Positions 7,915-18,200 of a DNA stretch of 64,000 bases are shown piece after piece. The translations under genes and the position numbers were made by a program. The first letter of the stretch is position 1. Every line of letters begins with the position of its first letter. Under the pieces are notes generated by a model. The model ran no database searches. It was not told the DNA's origin and saw nothing but the letters and a program-made list of their open reading frames with translations. The DNA is from Caryophanales bacterium UBA743 (GTDB taxonomy: Bacteria; Bacillota_I; Bacilli_A; RFN20; CAG-826). The DNA is taken from the NCBI GenBank assembly GCA_002297365.1, contig DBKT01000010.1:1-64000 (forward strand), in the 5' to 3' direction.

Positions 7915-8492
7915 CGTTTTTTCCCGACGATAAGAAAAGACGAGTCATCTTCTTCCGCTAAAAGGATGTCGAACCGTTTTTGGAAACGCTCGCTTTCTTT
8001 TTCCGGGGAGGAAAGGACGCGCGTCGTTTTGAAATCGCACTTATCATGAACGTGGGAAAGCTGTTCGCGGGATAGGGAATGAACAATGGCAAATCTTCCG
8101 CCTTCTTTGAGGTTATTCGCCAAGGAAGAAGAAAACTTATCCACATCCAAGAAATGAGGGAAAGCGTTATAGATGACGATGACGTCAAAAGGCTTTTCAA
8201 AGGTCTTGGCTAAAAAATCTCCGACATCGAAAGAGACGTATCCCTTGCCTTCGTATTTCTTTTTGGCAAGAGAAATCATCTCGGAAGAAAGATCTAAGCC
8301 AAAAACAGGAGCTTCGCTTAAAGAATGGAGGAGCCCCGTGATTCTTCCTGTTCCGCATCCCAAATCCAGAACATAGTCACCTTTCCGGATGCCGATTTTC
8401 TTTAAAAGAGGGAGGATCTCTTCATCTTTTTTCTTCTCCATGGCGTCCCAAGAAGGCGCCATCATGTCAAAATAATCTTTTATCGCATTCAT
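7911..8492 (-). CDS. Class I SAM-dependent methyltransferase
   Basis: 193 residues. Motif I VLDLGCGTGRITG (about 41-53), the acidic residue after strand 2 in VFGLDLSSEM, and VIVIYNAFPHFLD (motif IV region) identify a class I methyltransferase of the type-11/25 group. It is a small soluble enzyme; the substrate is unknown. It has ATG at 8492 with another ATG two codons away in a different frame. The gene is convergent with nnrD and divergent from the lipoprotein at 8580. Confidence 0.8.
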   Translation of the reverse strand: MNAIKDYFDMMAPSWDAMEKKKDEEILPLLKKIGIRKGDYVLDLGCGTGRITGLLHSLSEAPVFGLDLSSEMISLAKKKYEGKGYVSFDVGDFLAKTFEKPFDVIVIYNAFPHFLDVDKFSSSLANNLKEGGRFAIVHSLSREQLSHVHDKCDFKTTRVLSSPEKESERFQKRFDILLAEEDDSSFLIVGKKR

Positions 8493-8543
8493 AAAATTAA
8501 GCCAGGAAGTATTCTAACAAATTTATGCGATTTTTTCTCATCT

Positions 8544-8571
8544 TTGACTTATCTTCTTTCTTTGAGATAAT
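8544..8571 (+). promoter_or_regulatory. Promoter of lipoprotein gene, short-leader type
   Basis: TTGACT at 8544-8549 and GATAAT at 8566-8571 are 16 bases apart. The -10 box ends eight bases before ATG 8580 and no Shine-Dalgarno is present. Confidence 0.6.
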
Positions 8572-8579
8572 ACTTTACG

Positions 8580-9152
8580 ATGAAAAACGCAAAAATTGTT
8601 CTTCCATTCGTGCTGGCATCTTTCCTTATTTCTTGCCAAAACGTCGCCGTTTCGTCTGAAGCGGGTTCCCCTTCTTCTGAAACAAGTTCGTTGATTGCCG
8701 AAAATTCTAAACAAAAAACATCCTCTTCTTCTCCCTTAGAAAAGAAAGGCTGCGTCTTAAATGCAACCGATTTTCCTGAAAGAGCCTCTCAAGGATATCC
8801 TGAGGATCAAGAAATCAGTTCAAGCGATGGCTCCGTTTTCTTTGTTTCTTCTTGCATGCAAGGCGGAGGGAAAGGCGAGGGGTGCGTCCAAATGAAAAAA
8901 GAGAGCTCTTTTTTCTACAATAGAAGCAAATTAGCTGGAACCGTAACCTTTAAAATCCTTCAGAATGGCGCCTACACGGGAATCCCTACCATTTATGAAG
9001 GAGATGGCGAGCATCCTTTAGAAAAGAAAATTTCTCTTGAAATGACCCAAAAGGAAGAATGGAACCTCTATACAGGTGAGATTCATAGCTATTTTACTTT
9101 TGCAAACGAGTCCTCTTACGCCATCTATCTAAAAGACATTAAGATTGCCTGA
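8580..9152 (+). CDS. Ser-rich lipoprotein, hypothetical
   Basis: 190 residues. A lipoprotein signal peptide MKNAKIVLPFVLASFLISCQ has the lipobox LISC, so Cys19 should be lipidated and the protein anchored outside the membrane. A Ser/Glu-rich linker (about 25-55) follows, then a compact domain with several Cys and aromatic residues (VFFVSSCMQGGGKGEGCVQ). The fold and ligand are unknown. The N-terminal layout matches the larger lipoproteins at 55.5-63 kb, although the C-terminal domain does not look related. Convergent with the gene at 9160. Confidence 0.75.
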   Translation: MKNAKIVLPFVLASFLISCQNVAVSSEAGSPSSETSSLIAENSKQKTSSSSPLEKKGCVLNATDFPERASQGYPEDQEISSSDGSVFFVSSCMQGGGKGEGCVQMKKESSFFYNRSKLAGTVTFKILQNGAYTGIPTIYEGDGEHPLEKKISLEMTQKEEWNLYTGEIHSYFTFANESSYAIYLKDIKIA

Positions 9153-9159
9153 GCAAGAA

Positions 9160-9603
9160 TTAAGCCGTTTTCAAAGCCGATATTTCTCGCAAAGCCAAAT
9201 AATTCGATTCCACCCTGGCGATGTCTTTAACCGAAATCTTTTTCCCTTCCGTTTGGAAAACGAGTTTTCCATCAAAAAAGAATCTGTTCCCATCTTTATA
9301 AACGATGCTTTCTAAAGAAGAAAGAGGGATGCGGTAGCTTTTTCTTTCTTCCACGAGTAAGGAATCCCCTTCTTTTATGATGCGGATCTCTTTCTTTTGC
9401 AAAGTGAGATACACGGAAAAGGTAAAGCAGACAAGAAAGAGAATATCGGTAAGGAAAAAGCAAATTCCGTAAGGAGAGGAGCCCTCTTCCTGATTGAAAA
9501 AGAGAAAAATAAAAAGAAACGAAAGAAAAAAGAAAACACCCGTTAATGCGTAAGAAGCGTATGTTTTCTTCATCGAACGTTTTAAGACGAACACTTTATC
9601 CAT
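9160..9603 (-). CDS. Two-TM membrane protein with C-terminal soluble domain
   Basis: 147 residues: basic N-terminus, two transmembrane helices (about 16-35 and 48-68), then a predicted beta-rich cytosolic domain containing KSYRIPLSSLESIVYKDGN, a pattern reminiscent of YcxB-like or PH-like membrane proteins. Function unknown. TATAAT lies nine bases upstream of the ATG on the minus strand. The broken gene at 9702-10120 has the same layout and may be a distant relative. Confidence 0.6.
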   Translation of the reverse strand: MDKVFVLKRSMKKTYASYALTGVFFFLSFLFIFLFFNQEEGSSPYGICFFLTDILFLVCFTFSVYLTLQKKEIRIIKEGDSLLVEERKSYRIPLSSLESIVYKDGNRFFFDGKLVFQTEGKKISVKDIARVESNYLALREISALKTA

Positions 9604-9701
9604 CGTTTAAGGATTATAGCAACAATGTCTCGCATTAAAAACCCCTTCTCTTTTCCGGCGATGAAATTGCCTGGATCCATTGCTGGCTGTTTCTGCAGTA
9701 G

Positions 9702-10120
9702 TCAACGTTTTGTAGACACTTTTATTAAATAGTCTTTCTTACTAATAATATAATTTGGATGAATGGTTTTTTTATAATAAGGATCATTAAATGATTCGAA
9801 TTGCAAAACTAGTTCTTTGTTTATTTCGTTATAGAAAACTTTGATATTTCCACACGGAAAAAACCTATTAGGACCACCTTTATGCATTGCTAAAAAGAAC
9901 AATGAGGCCATAAATACAATAGATAAAATTACAGATATAACACCAATAATAAGCATCATATGACTATTTTTTATAATTCCCCAAAAAAGAAAAATATTAG
10001 AAATTAAGAAAACAATAAATGAGAAAATCAAAGTAAAGAATTTTTTCTGCGCTCTTGAAATAGCAATTTATTTACAATTCTACTAGGCAAATTGCACTCA
10101 TATATGAATTCATCTTTCAT
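9702..10120 (-). pseudogene. Two-TM membrane protein, frameshifted
   Basis: An ATG at 10120, with a GAGG Shine-Dalgarno, opens 30 codons (MKDEFIYECNLPSRIV...) that end at a TGA near 10028. The frame is then continued in another register by 109 codons starting IFSFIVFLISNIFLF. Joining them with a single-base change in the T-rich run near 10028 gives one ~139-residue protein with a soluble N-terminus, two TM helices and a soluble tail, like the intact gene at 9160. It is either a real frameshift or a sequencing error. AT-rich, unlike its neighbours. It follows the 10123 gene by two bases. Confidence 0.5.
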
Positions 10121-10122
10121 GT

Positions 10123-10366
10123 TTATTTCCTCAATAAATCTTCAATATCACTATAATTTTTAAAGCTAACTCCACTTTGAAACTCATAATCATAATCATC
10201 ATTCTTTTTATTATCGCCCAAACTCAACGCATTTTTAACTAAAGTATTGGCTTTATTTCTTATTTCATTTTTAACAACATTAATCTTATTGGAATATATA
10301 GTTGGCTCTGCATTAATTAATCCAAAACAACTAACAAAACGTAATATAATCAATCCTGTTTTTCAT
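10123..10366 (-). pseudogene. Small hypothetical protein, probable frameshift near start
   Basis: The frame ends at TAA 10123-10125 and is open back to a TTG at 10353. An ATG at 10366 is one base out of register; removing one base of the A-run would give MKNR joined to LIILRFVSCFGLINAEP, a signal-peptide-like start. The remainder (KINVVKNEIRNKANTLVKNA) is charged and of unknown function. It is upstream of and nearly abuts the frameshifted two-TM gene. AT-rich. Confidence 0.4.
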
Positions 10367-10446
10367 TTTGTATTTTTTTCAATTTTAATTACAAACTTTT
10401 ATACCTCATAATCGAAATCATTCTAAGAATTTTTCAATCCTTTTTC

Positions 10447-10479
10447 AAAAAAAGGACCCACCATTTCTAGTGAATCCTT
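10447..10479 (-). terminator. Terminator downstream of tRNA-Ser(GCT)
   Basis: On the minus strand AAGGATTCAC pairs with GTGGGTCCTT (10 bp with G-T pairs) and is followed by seven T. Confidence 0.6.
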
Positions 10480-10571
10480 AATAAATATCGGCTTTTCTTA
10501 ACCTATCAGGAAGTTTAGCCGTAAATGTGAACCCCCACTGCAATGCAGTAAGCGTTCGCACAGCATACAAC

Positions 10572-10664
10572 TGGCGGAGGCGTCGAGATTCGAACTCGAG
10601 CTAGGGATGACTCCCTACTAACAGGTTAGCAACCTGCCCCCTTCGGCCTCTTGGGTACGCCTCC
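10572..10664 (-). tRNA. tRNA-Ser (GCT)
   Basis: 93 bases with a long variable arm. The acceptor GGAGGCG pairs with CGCCTCC; anticodon loop TTGCTAA gives GCT; discriminator G and encoded CCA. Confidence 0.92.
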
Positions 10665-10735
10665 GTGCATGTGTAAATATACACTAAAGAGAAGAATTTA
10701 GCATTAAATATTTAAAGAAAAGGAGGAAAAACAAA

Positions 10736-13699
10736 CTAAGAAAGCAAAATCGTTTTGATTTCGAATGCTTTAAAGTCAATCTCATTCAAATTCACATCTC
10801 CCACTTCATCCTCTAAGCCGTTGCACAGGCAGGCTTTCCCAAAACAGGCTGGCAAATTTATCGAGCATTTCTGAGGAGCGTTTGTTGAATTGTATATGCG
10901 TATTACAAAGCCTTTTCCTTCATAAGAAGGCTTGAAGCAAGATAAAACGATACGGGGGTTGCTGATGAGGAAAGTATTTTTCGGGTTTCCTTTCTCTTTG
11001 AAAAAGAATACGGATGAAGCGAAGGAGTTTGCTTTTTCGTCCACATCGGAGTTCTCCAATCTTTCCTTGTGTGGGTAAAGCGCATAATCATATTCGTATG
11101 GCTTCTGATCCATATGTTCCATTGGGTAAGAATTGCTTTTCAAAAGGGTGAGTTCGAGATTTCCCTCTTTTGCATAAAAACCATTTCTTACGGGGCTAAA
11201 TAAGGCGAATCCGCTTCTTTCTTTGGAAAGCTCAATCCATTTGTAGGAACAAAGCTCATATTGGGCTTTCTCCATGAAAGAATCATTCTTTGTGGAATGG
11301 GCGTGGTAACCGAATTGGGTATCGGAAAAGACTTCTTCTGGCATATCCTTAATGGGGAAGAGCGCCTTTAAAAGATAATCGTCGTCTTTCCAGTCCATTT
11401 TATGATGCACGCGAATAATGCGTGAATTTTCATCAATCAAAATGGTTTGGTACAAATGGGATTTTCGGAAAGAGTAGACATCGTTGAATTCATAAAGGGG
11501 GCCGTAACGCTTAACGGTTCTTTTCTCTAATGCCATATATTTTTCCGGTTGATTACGATAATTTTCCAAAATATTCCAATTGGCGTATTTCGGATCGCCT
11601 GGCTCATAAAAGACACGGAAACGATTTGCTTCGGAGGAAAAATACTCTTCCCCTGTTTCTTTGTCTTTCAAAGAAGAAAAAGAACCGTCTGAAGCAAAAA
11701 CGATGTGAAAATATTTCGTGTCCAAGGTCTCTAAAGAAGAAATGCTTCTCCCTTTATAACGTTCGGCCTCCTTGCTTTCGCCATAATCAGGCAAAGAGAA
11801 AATAAGATAGGAATTCCCCCATTTCTCATAATGCGTCTTTTTCAAAGAGAAATTACGGGCATAATAGCCCTTTTTGTAGATTGGAGAATAGTTTTTATTC
11901 GATGCTTTCTCAAGAATTTCGTCCAACATTTCATCAAGGATTGGGTAACGCTTGTCCGTAAGCTGATAGACCTCTTTTATGGAAGAGCCGGGCAAAACAT
12001 CGTGGAATTGGTAAAGGAGGGTCTCTTTCCAAATACCGTCGATCTCTTTGGCGAAATCTTTGATGTTTAATTCCGACAGATAGATCTCCGTTTGGCGGAG
12101 TTTTTCTTCTAAATAGCGGTTCCAAATTTTATTTTTCGCCTGGGAAGAGAAAGTCCCTCGGTGGTTTTCTAAATAGATTTCTCCTTTTAGATGGGGCAAA
12201 GAGGATTGATAAGGCTCCAATGATTGGAAAAAGGAAAGAGCGCTCTCTTCCTTAATGGCAGGCAAGGAAAGACGACGGTTCATTCTCGGGAGCCTTTCTA
12301 ACATATCTTCGCTAGGGCCGCCCCCACCATCTCCACAGCCAAAGAGATAGAGAGCGTTTTTCAAGAAAGATTTTTCTTTGCTGTTTCTTTCCGTGTCCAT
12401 AAGTTCCTTAGGAAGGGCATAGCCATTATATCCATAGGGATTTTGGGAGAAATGAGCAAGTACGCTCTGGCCATCCAATCCTTCATAAACAAAAGAAGAA
12501 TACGGGAAAACGCTTTGTTCATTCATCCTTATCTTCGCAGAATAGAAATAGCGCTGACGTGTGTCTTTTAAAATGCTAGGCAAAGCGGGGATGAAGCCGA
12601 AATCATCCGGATAAAAGCCAATTTGAGCATCATGCCCGAAATAATCGCGATAGAAATGCTGCCCATAAAGCATCTGACGGTAAAGGGCTTCTTCGCCGAC
12701 GTTGTTTAAATCGTTTTCGACATATGCCCCGCCAAGAAGCTCGATTCTTCCTTCTTTTTCATATCGTTGCACCAACGAAAAGGCCTCTGGAGAAAGCTCT
12801 TTGATTTGCTCCAATTGCCAAGCCTCGGAGATGGAATAATGGAAAGAAGGATATCTTTCTAAAAGGTATACCGCGTTTAAAATACTGCGTAATGCCTTCT
12901 TTTTGCTTTCCTTAAAACCCCAAAGCCATGCTAAATCCAAATGAGAATGGCCAAGACAAGTGATCGTGAATTCGGATTTGGAAATAAGCGAAAGAAGGGA
13001 TGAGGTAATCTTTTTGGCCTCTTTTTCTTTCTTATCGAAGGAAAAAAGATACAGGTCTCTGATTTTTTCGAGGCCCAGCAAGATGTCATTGAAATAAGGG
13101 GCATCAGAGGAAATGGAAAAAAGATAATTGGATAAGACTTCACAGTCATACAAGACGGAAAGATCGTTTTGATGGGCTATCACGACGGAGGCTTTATGAA
13201 AGAAGCCGGCTTGGGGGAAATGAGAACGGAAATAAATGTTATCCTGGCATTCAACCCAAAGGTCAATTCGATCGTTCGCGATAAGCTCTTTTAAAGGGTA
13301 ATGGCATTTTAAAGTCGCGTAATTCTTTTCGTCTTCTAAAGAATAATTTCCCGTAGAGAAGCCTTTCAAAGGATGTCCTTGAGAATCGAAAAGAATGCCC
13401 TCCGCACCTGCTTCAAAATGAAGATACAAGGAAGAAGGATCGATTTCCGGAGGGATTCTCCCTTTCAAATGAAAGTAGCCATATCGAAAGGGAACGCCGT
13501 TCCATTTTTCGTTCTCTCTGATTCTTTTTGCGAAATGATATTTCAGCTTCCCAAAAGGAACTTCTTCTTGAGAGAGAAAATATGCGACATCAAGTTGAAG
13601 AATTTCTTCGAAAGCATTCTTAAGAAGGGATTGCCCTAGAAAATGTCGAATCAGCATTTTCCGTCTTTCCAGATAAGCGGGGTTCCTTTTCCATTCCAT
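10736..13699 (-). CDS. Alpha-mannosidase, glycoside hydrolase family 38
   Basis: 987 residues. GH38 landmarks: zinc-binding LGHSHLDLAWLWGFKES (about 245), SISEAWQLEQI, GGAYVENDLNN, and GFYPDDFGFIPALPSIL, whose second Asp corresponds to the nucleophile region of the PDSFG motif. FHDVLPGSSI lies in the middle domain and a long beta-sandwich C-terminal half follows. It removes alpha-linked mannose from glycans, probably in the cytosol as no signal peptide is seen. TATAAT at 13706-13711 (minus strand) ends six bases before the ATG, predicting a leaderless mRNA. No sugar transporter is adjacent; the neighbours are tRNA-Ser and a divergent MATE pump. Confidence 0.88.
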   Translation of the reverse strand: MEWKRNPAYLERRKMLIRHFLGQSLLKNAFEEILQLDVAYFLSQEEVPFGKLKYHFAKRIRENEKWNGVPFRYGYFHLKGRIPPEIDPSSLYLHFEAGAEGILFDSQGHPLKGFSTGNYSLEDEKNYATLKCHYPLKELIANDRIDLWVECQDNIYFRSHFPQAGFFHKASVVIAHQNDLSVLYDCEVLSNYLFSISSDAPYFNDILLGLEKIRDLYLFSFDKKEKEAKKITSSLLSLISKSEFTITCLGHSHLDLAWLWGFKESKKKALRSILNAVYLLERYPSFHYSISEAWQLEQIKELSPEAFSLVQRYEKEGRIELLGGAYVENDLNNVGEEALYRQMLYGQHFYRDYFGHDAQIGFYPDDFGFIPALPSILKDTRQRYFYSAKIRMNEQSVFPYSSFVYEGLDGQSVLAHFSQNPYGYNGYALPKELMDTERNSKEKSFLKNALYLFGCGDGGGGPSEDMLERLPRMNRRLSLPAIKEESALSFFQSLEPYQSSLPHLKGEIYLENHRGTFSSQAKNKIWNRYLEEKLRQTEIYLSELNIKDFAKEIDGIWKETLLYQFHDVLPGSSIKEVYQLTDKRYPILDEMLDEILEKASNKNYSPIYKKGYYARNFSLKKTHYEKWGNSYLIFSLPDYGESKEAERYKGRSISSLETLDTKYFHIVFASDGSFSSLKDKETGEEYFSSEANRFRVFYEPGDPKYANWNILENYRNQPEKYMALEKRTVKRYGPLYEFNDVYSFRKSHLYQTILIDENSRIIRVHHKMDWKDDDYLLKALFPIKDMPEEVFSDTQFGYHAHSTKNDSFMEKAQYELCSYKWIELSKERSGFALFSPVRNGFYAKEGNLELTLLKSNSYPMEHMDQKPYEYDYALYPHKERLENSDVDEKANSFASSVFFFKEKGNPKNTFLISNPRIVLSCFKPSYEGKGFVIRIYNSTNAPQKCSINLPACFGKACLCNGLEDEVGDVNLNEIDFKAFEIKTILLS

Positions 13700-13705
13700 A
13701 AGGAA

Positions 13706-13711
13706 ATTATA
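13706..13711 (-). promoter_or_regulatory. -10 box of the mannosidase gene, leaderless
   Basis: TATAAT on the minus strand, six bases before the ATG at 13699, with no Shine-Dalgarno between. Confidence 0.5.
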
Positions 13712-13787
13712 GGCAAGCGATGACTCTCTTTGAAAGTGTTTTCAGGCCTCTTTAAAGTAGAAAGAAAGAAGATAAAATAATCCCGTT

Positions 13788-15284
13788 ATGGGCTTGTGGA
13801 CAAAATTTAAGCGATTATTCGATCCGATCGATTTGACAAAAGGGGGCATATGGAAGGATATTTTCATTTTCTCTCTTCCGATTATGCTGTCTACTTTATT
13901 GCAGAAAATCTATTCTTTGATTGATACGGTCATTTGCGGGCAAACCCTAAATGATGCGGCCGTTGCGGCGGTTACAAACACCACTACGATCGTTTTCATG
14001 ATCCTTCAATTCTCCATAGGATGTGCGTCTGGTTTCTCGGTTGTTCTTTCAAAAAAGATCGGCCAGCATTCTTTAGAAGGAGCAAGAAAATCCATTTGGA
14101 CCCAAATCGTTCTTTCTGTCATAATCACCATCATTCTGTCTGTCGTAGGCTGTCTTGTTTTGGATTATCTTTTGGCTTGGATTGGCATCTATCCTTCGAC
14201 GACTGACCCCTATATGCAAGCCGAATATGAAGCGGCCAAAACGTATTTGTTGATTATTGTGGGGGCTTCTTTTTCCCAGATTGTCTATAATTTGGCCGTT
14301 ACTTGCTTAAGGGCGTACGGCGATTCTTTCACGCCTTTTGTCTTTTTGCTGATTTCCACCGTTTTGAATATCGTTTTGGATTTGGTCTTTATCGTCGTTT
14401 TTAATTGGGGAGTCGCGGGAGCCGCTTGGGCAACCGTTTTTGCGCAAGCTTTGGCTGGACTCTCTTCTTGGTTTTATCTTTTTTACCATTACAAAGAGCT
14501 TCGTTTCCGCAAAGAAGATTTAAAAATGACTTGGAGGGATATCATTGAGCACCTAAAAAACGGCCTCCCTCTCGCTTTCAATTTCTCCATTCTTTCGATT
14601 GGAACCGTCATCATGTCTGGTGCCGTGATTGCTTTCGACCGCCTGCCAAACGGGAAGATGAACCCTTCTTTGCCCGCCCAGCTTGGCTATGGGGTCGCGG
14701 GTAAGATTTTCCAATTGGCCATGGGCTTCCAAGAATCCTTGGGCCTCGCCATGATCTCTTATATGGCTCAAAACCTAGGGGCTGGAAGATATGACCGCAT
14801 CAAAAAAGGGTTCCACGTTTCCATTCTTTACGGAATGATTATCACGGCCCTGATAAACTTGGTCGTTCTTTCGCTTACCATCAATGGAATCTACCAATAT
14901 CTTTTCCTCTCCTCTGAAAAAGTGACTGCCGATTCCATCAAATGGGGCAACACCTATCTTTATGTCGCTATCCCTATGATGTTTATCCTGATGTTCCTTT
15001 TCCTCTTCCGAAATTGCTTGGAGGGTCTCGAAAAGCCACTCTTCCCCTTCTTGGCTGGAATTGCGGAATTGATTGCGCGTGTGCTTATTTGTTCTTTCTT
15101 GCCAGCTCTTTTCAATGGGGGGCCAATCAATTCGTCGGCATCCATCTGGGCATTCATTGGCGCTTCCTTAGGCGATCCCGGCGCCTGGGTTTTAGCTACT
15201 TTGACAATGCTTATTCCGATGCTGTTATCGATTTATCGCCCCAAGAAAAGCCCTATTCAGCCAGAAGGACGCGGGATTCTCTGA
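13788..15284 (+). CDS. MATE family multidrug/Na+ efflux transporter
   Basis: 498 residues with about twelve TM helices in two halves. The N-terminus WKDIFIFSLPIMLSTLLQKIYSLIDT and the second half GLPLAFNFSILSIGTVIM with QESLGLAMISYMAQNLGAG are typical of NorM/DinF-type MATE proteins, which exchange cationic drugs or metabolites for Na+ or H+. An AATAAT/TAAAAT box lies six to nine bases before ATG 13788, and there is no Shine-Dalgarno. The last 32 bases overlap the 3' end of the convergent helicase gene. Confidence 0.88.
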   Translation: MGLWTKFKRLFDPIDLTKGGIWKDIFIFSLPIMLSTLLQKIYSLIDTVICGQTLNDAAVAAVTNTTTIVFMILQFSIGCASGFSVVLSKKIGQHSLEGARKSIWTQIVLSVIITIILSVVGCLVLDYLLAWIGIYPSTTDPYMQAEYEAAKTYLLIIVGASFSQIVYNLAVTCLRAYGDSFTPFVFLLISTVLNIVLDLVFIVVFNWGVAGAAWATVFAQALAGLSSWFYLFYHYKELRFRKEDLKMTWRDIIEHLKNGLPLAFNFSILSIGTVIMSGAVIAFDRLPNGKMNPSLPAQLGYGVAGKIFQLAMGFQESLGLAMISYMAQNLGAGRYDRIKKGFHVSILYGMIITALINLVVLSLTINGIYQYLFLSSEKVTADSIKWGNTYLYVAIPMMFILMFLFLFRNCLEGLEKPLFPFLAGIAELIARVLICSFLPALFNGGPINSSASIWAFIGASLGDPGAWVLATLTMLIPMLLSIYRPKKSPIQPEGRGIL

Positions 15285-18200
15285 CTTTGATGCGGTTTCT
15301 TTTGCAAGAAGAGTCTTTGATGGCTTTTGTCAAATAGGCGTTCTTTGACTGAAGAAGGACTTTATAGCCAAAGACCAAGGATACTTGTTTCACAAGGTCA
15401 GCCATATCCATCTCGCCCTGTTCTTTCAATATGTCTGCCGCACAATTGGCAACTTCTTGGTAACAAATATCGCTTAGCGTCCGGAGGGATTTGTTTTCCG
15501 TGTCCAGACGGTAATTTAAGAAAGACGCTTCCTCAAAGTCTTTCGGAACATAGAATCTCGTTCCATCATTGATAAAATACGTCACTCGGTCACCGATTTC
15601 TTGCAAGGCTTTGTCAATTTCACCGCGGGAAATCGATCCGACGCGTTTTTTGCCAAGGGCCGCGCAATAACGGCGGTTGATGAGTTCAAGAGAGATAGGG
15701 CCTTCATATTCGATTAAGGAAAGAAGGTATGGGGCGAGATTCTTCTTATCGCACGCCTCTTCCGATAAAGTGTAAGGTATGGATTTCTTTGGCATGGTTT
15801 GCTTTATGAAGAGAGGCTTTTTCTTGAAAACGCTCTCCTCTTTTTCTTGATTAGGGTTGGTAAGGATCTCATTCAGGGCAGTAACGATGTATTGAACGAC
15901 TTCTTTACGATGGTCAAGATATTCCACGGCATAAATATGGCAAAGATTCCAGCCAAGCCGATGAAGTATGTTCGGCTCGTTGATATTGCGATCGCGGCAT
16001 GTCATGTTCGCGAAATGCTCATTATCAAGCAAAACCCCTAATAAGTATTCGCTTGGTTTCTCTTTCAAAGAAATGGCCAAATCAATCTTAAAAGAGGATT
16101 CTCCGAGATTTTCTTCCACGCAATAGCCAAGTTTGCGGATATCTTCCGCAAGATATTTTTCAACGCCAATCTCCCGTTTTTCCAGATTGCTGGCGTTAAA
16201 AGGAAGATAGTCATAGCCGAATTTGGCAAAAGAAAGGAAATCTTTTAGGTATTGGGCGCCCGCATTCTTCGCTCGTTCCGCTTTGATGTCAGCCGGATTC
16301 AAGGAGGAGAAAACGATCATTTCCTCTCGCGCACGAGAAACCGCTACGTTAAGACGCCTTTCGCCTTTTTTCAAAGAAAGAGGGCCGAAATTCAAAGAAA
16401 TCGTTCCGTTTTTATCAGGGCCATACGTCGTTGAGAAAAGAATCACGTCTCTTTCATCCCCTTGAACGTTTTCGAGGTTCTTGATAAAGATTTTTTCTCC
16501 GCCCGGCTCCAGATTTCCGTTTCCGAGTTTGGAGGTTTCCTTATCGAGCATGTCTTCAATGACGTTTTGCTGAGCTTCGTTAAAAGTGATAACGCCGATA
16601 GAATGGGTGCGGAGCTCTTTGTCTTTCAGACGACGAAGGATTTCTTTGACCACTTCTTTGGCTTCATTGCGATTTACCCCCCTCCCTCTTTCATAAAGGC
16701 CTTTGACATAACGATATGAAACGGCTTTTTCGTCGTTTGTCGGGGAAGGGAAGGTGAGCAAGGAATTATCATAGAATTTGTTGTTGGAGAAAGCGATTAA
16801 GGATTCGTGGCGGGAGCGATAATGCCAAAGAAGTCTCTTACGAGGCAAACCCAAAACCAAAGCGTCGTCCAGAAGAGATTCCAAATCTTCATCCAGAGAG
16901 GAGAAAGCGTTATCCGAATCGTTATTTCCGATTGTCGTGGTGAAGAAAGAGGTCGGTGGCATCTGTTCTTCATCGCCTGCGATAACCACGCTATCGCCTC
17001 TAGCAATCGAAGATATCGCTTCCGAGGTAGGAATTTGAGAGGCTTCATCAAAGATCACGACATCGAAATGATAATCGTGGATATCAAGGAACTGCGAAAC
17101 GGATATCGGAGACATCATGAAACACGGCGTCAAATTCTGGATGATATCTTTGTAATTATGGAAGATTTGTCTCAAAGAGACGCCTCTCCCGCCGTTTTTA
17201 CAAAGTTTCGCCAATTGATTGAAGGAGGTGGATTCCGCAAAGTGGAAAGCGTCTCTTGGATAGGAAGAGGAGATCTTTGCAGCCGTCATAACGGTCGCCA
17301 AATTGGAGAATTCTAGAATGTCGTTGGCGTACTGGTGAATAAGGTTATTCATTTCTTTGCTCGAAAGAAGAGCGAGATTGTCTTCTTTTAAGCGATAAGA
17401 AAGAATGGAGTTTGCCAAGGATTTTTCGAAATTGGAAAGGAGATCTTTCTCTTTGATTTTCCCCATTTTGAAAAGAGAGACGTATTCTTTCGGAAGAAGA
17501 GTTTCCAAATCATCTAGCTTTAAAAGCAAAGACGTCCATTCGGCTAAGCTTCCGATTCTTCCGGAAGCGGAACGGAGTTTGCTAAAAAGGACGCCAAAGA
17601 ATTTATTGTCGTCGGGGTAGAGATCAATATCGAAGGAATCGTTCAAAAGTAGCTCTTCTTTCTTTTTCTTGAAGTCATAGAAATCCTTAAGGAAAGCATT
17701 CTGCGTCTTCGAGAATAAGCTCCCTTGATCTAAGTCGGAAAGATAGGATGCGAACGCATTCTTTTTATTCGGAAGATAATCCAAAGAAAGGGTGTTTTTC
17801 GCTATCTTGATGGTCGTTTCGAAAACATGAAGGACTTCTTCTCCGTCCGGGTAAGTTAAAAATGGATGATTTTTCAAAAAGAAACGAACATATGAATCGA
17901 AAGCGGCAAGCTCTTTGTTTTGTTCCTGAATGCGTTTTAAAAGCTCAAGCTCGTCTTTTAAGCCATCCTTCTTCAACGCCTCTTTGCTCTTAGCGAAAGG
18001 TTTTAGTTTTTTTCTTAAAAGAGAAAGGGCTTTGTGGCGAGGGAAGAAGGAAAGGGATTCAGCAAGGAGGAATTCTTTTTCCAGCTCCTCGCCATTTTGA
18101 TTCAAGAAAGATTCATTGAAGGAAACAAGGATTTTTTCTTTGTTTTTCGTGATATCGATAGCAAGCTTTAAAGCGGAACGGATTTCGTTTTCTTTTTCGA

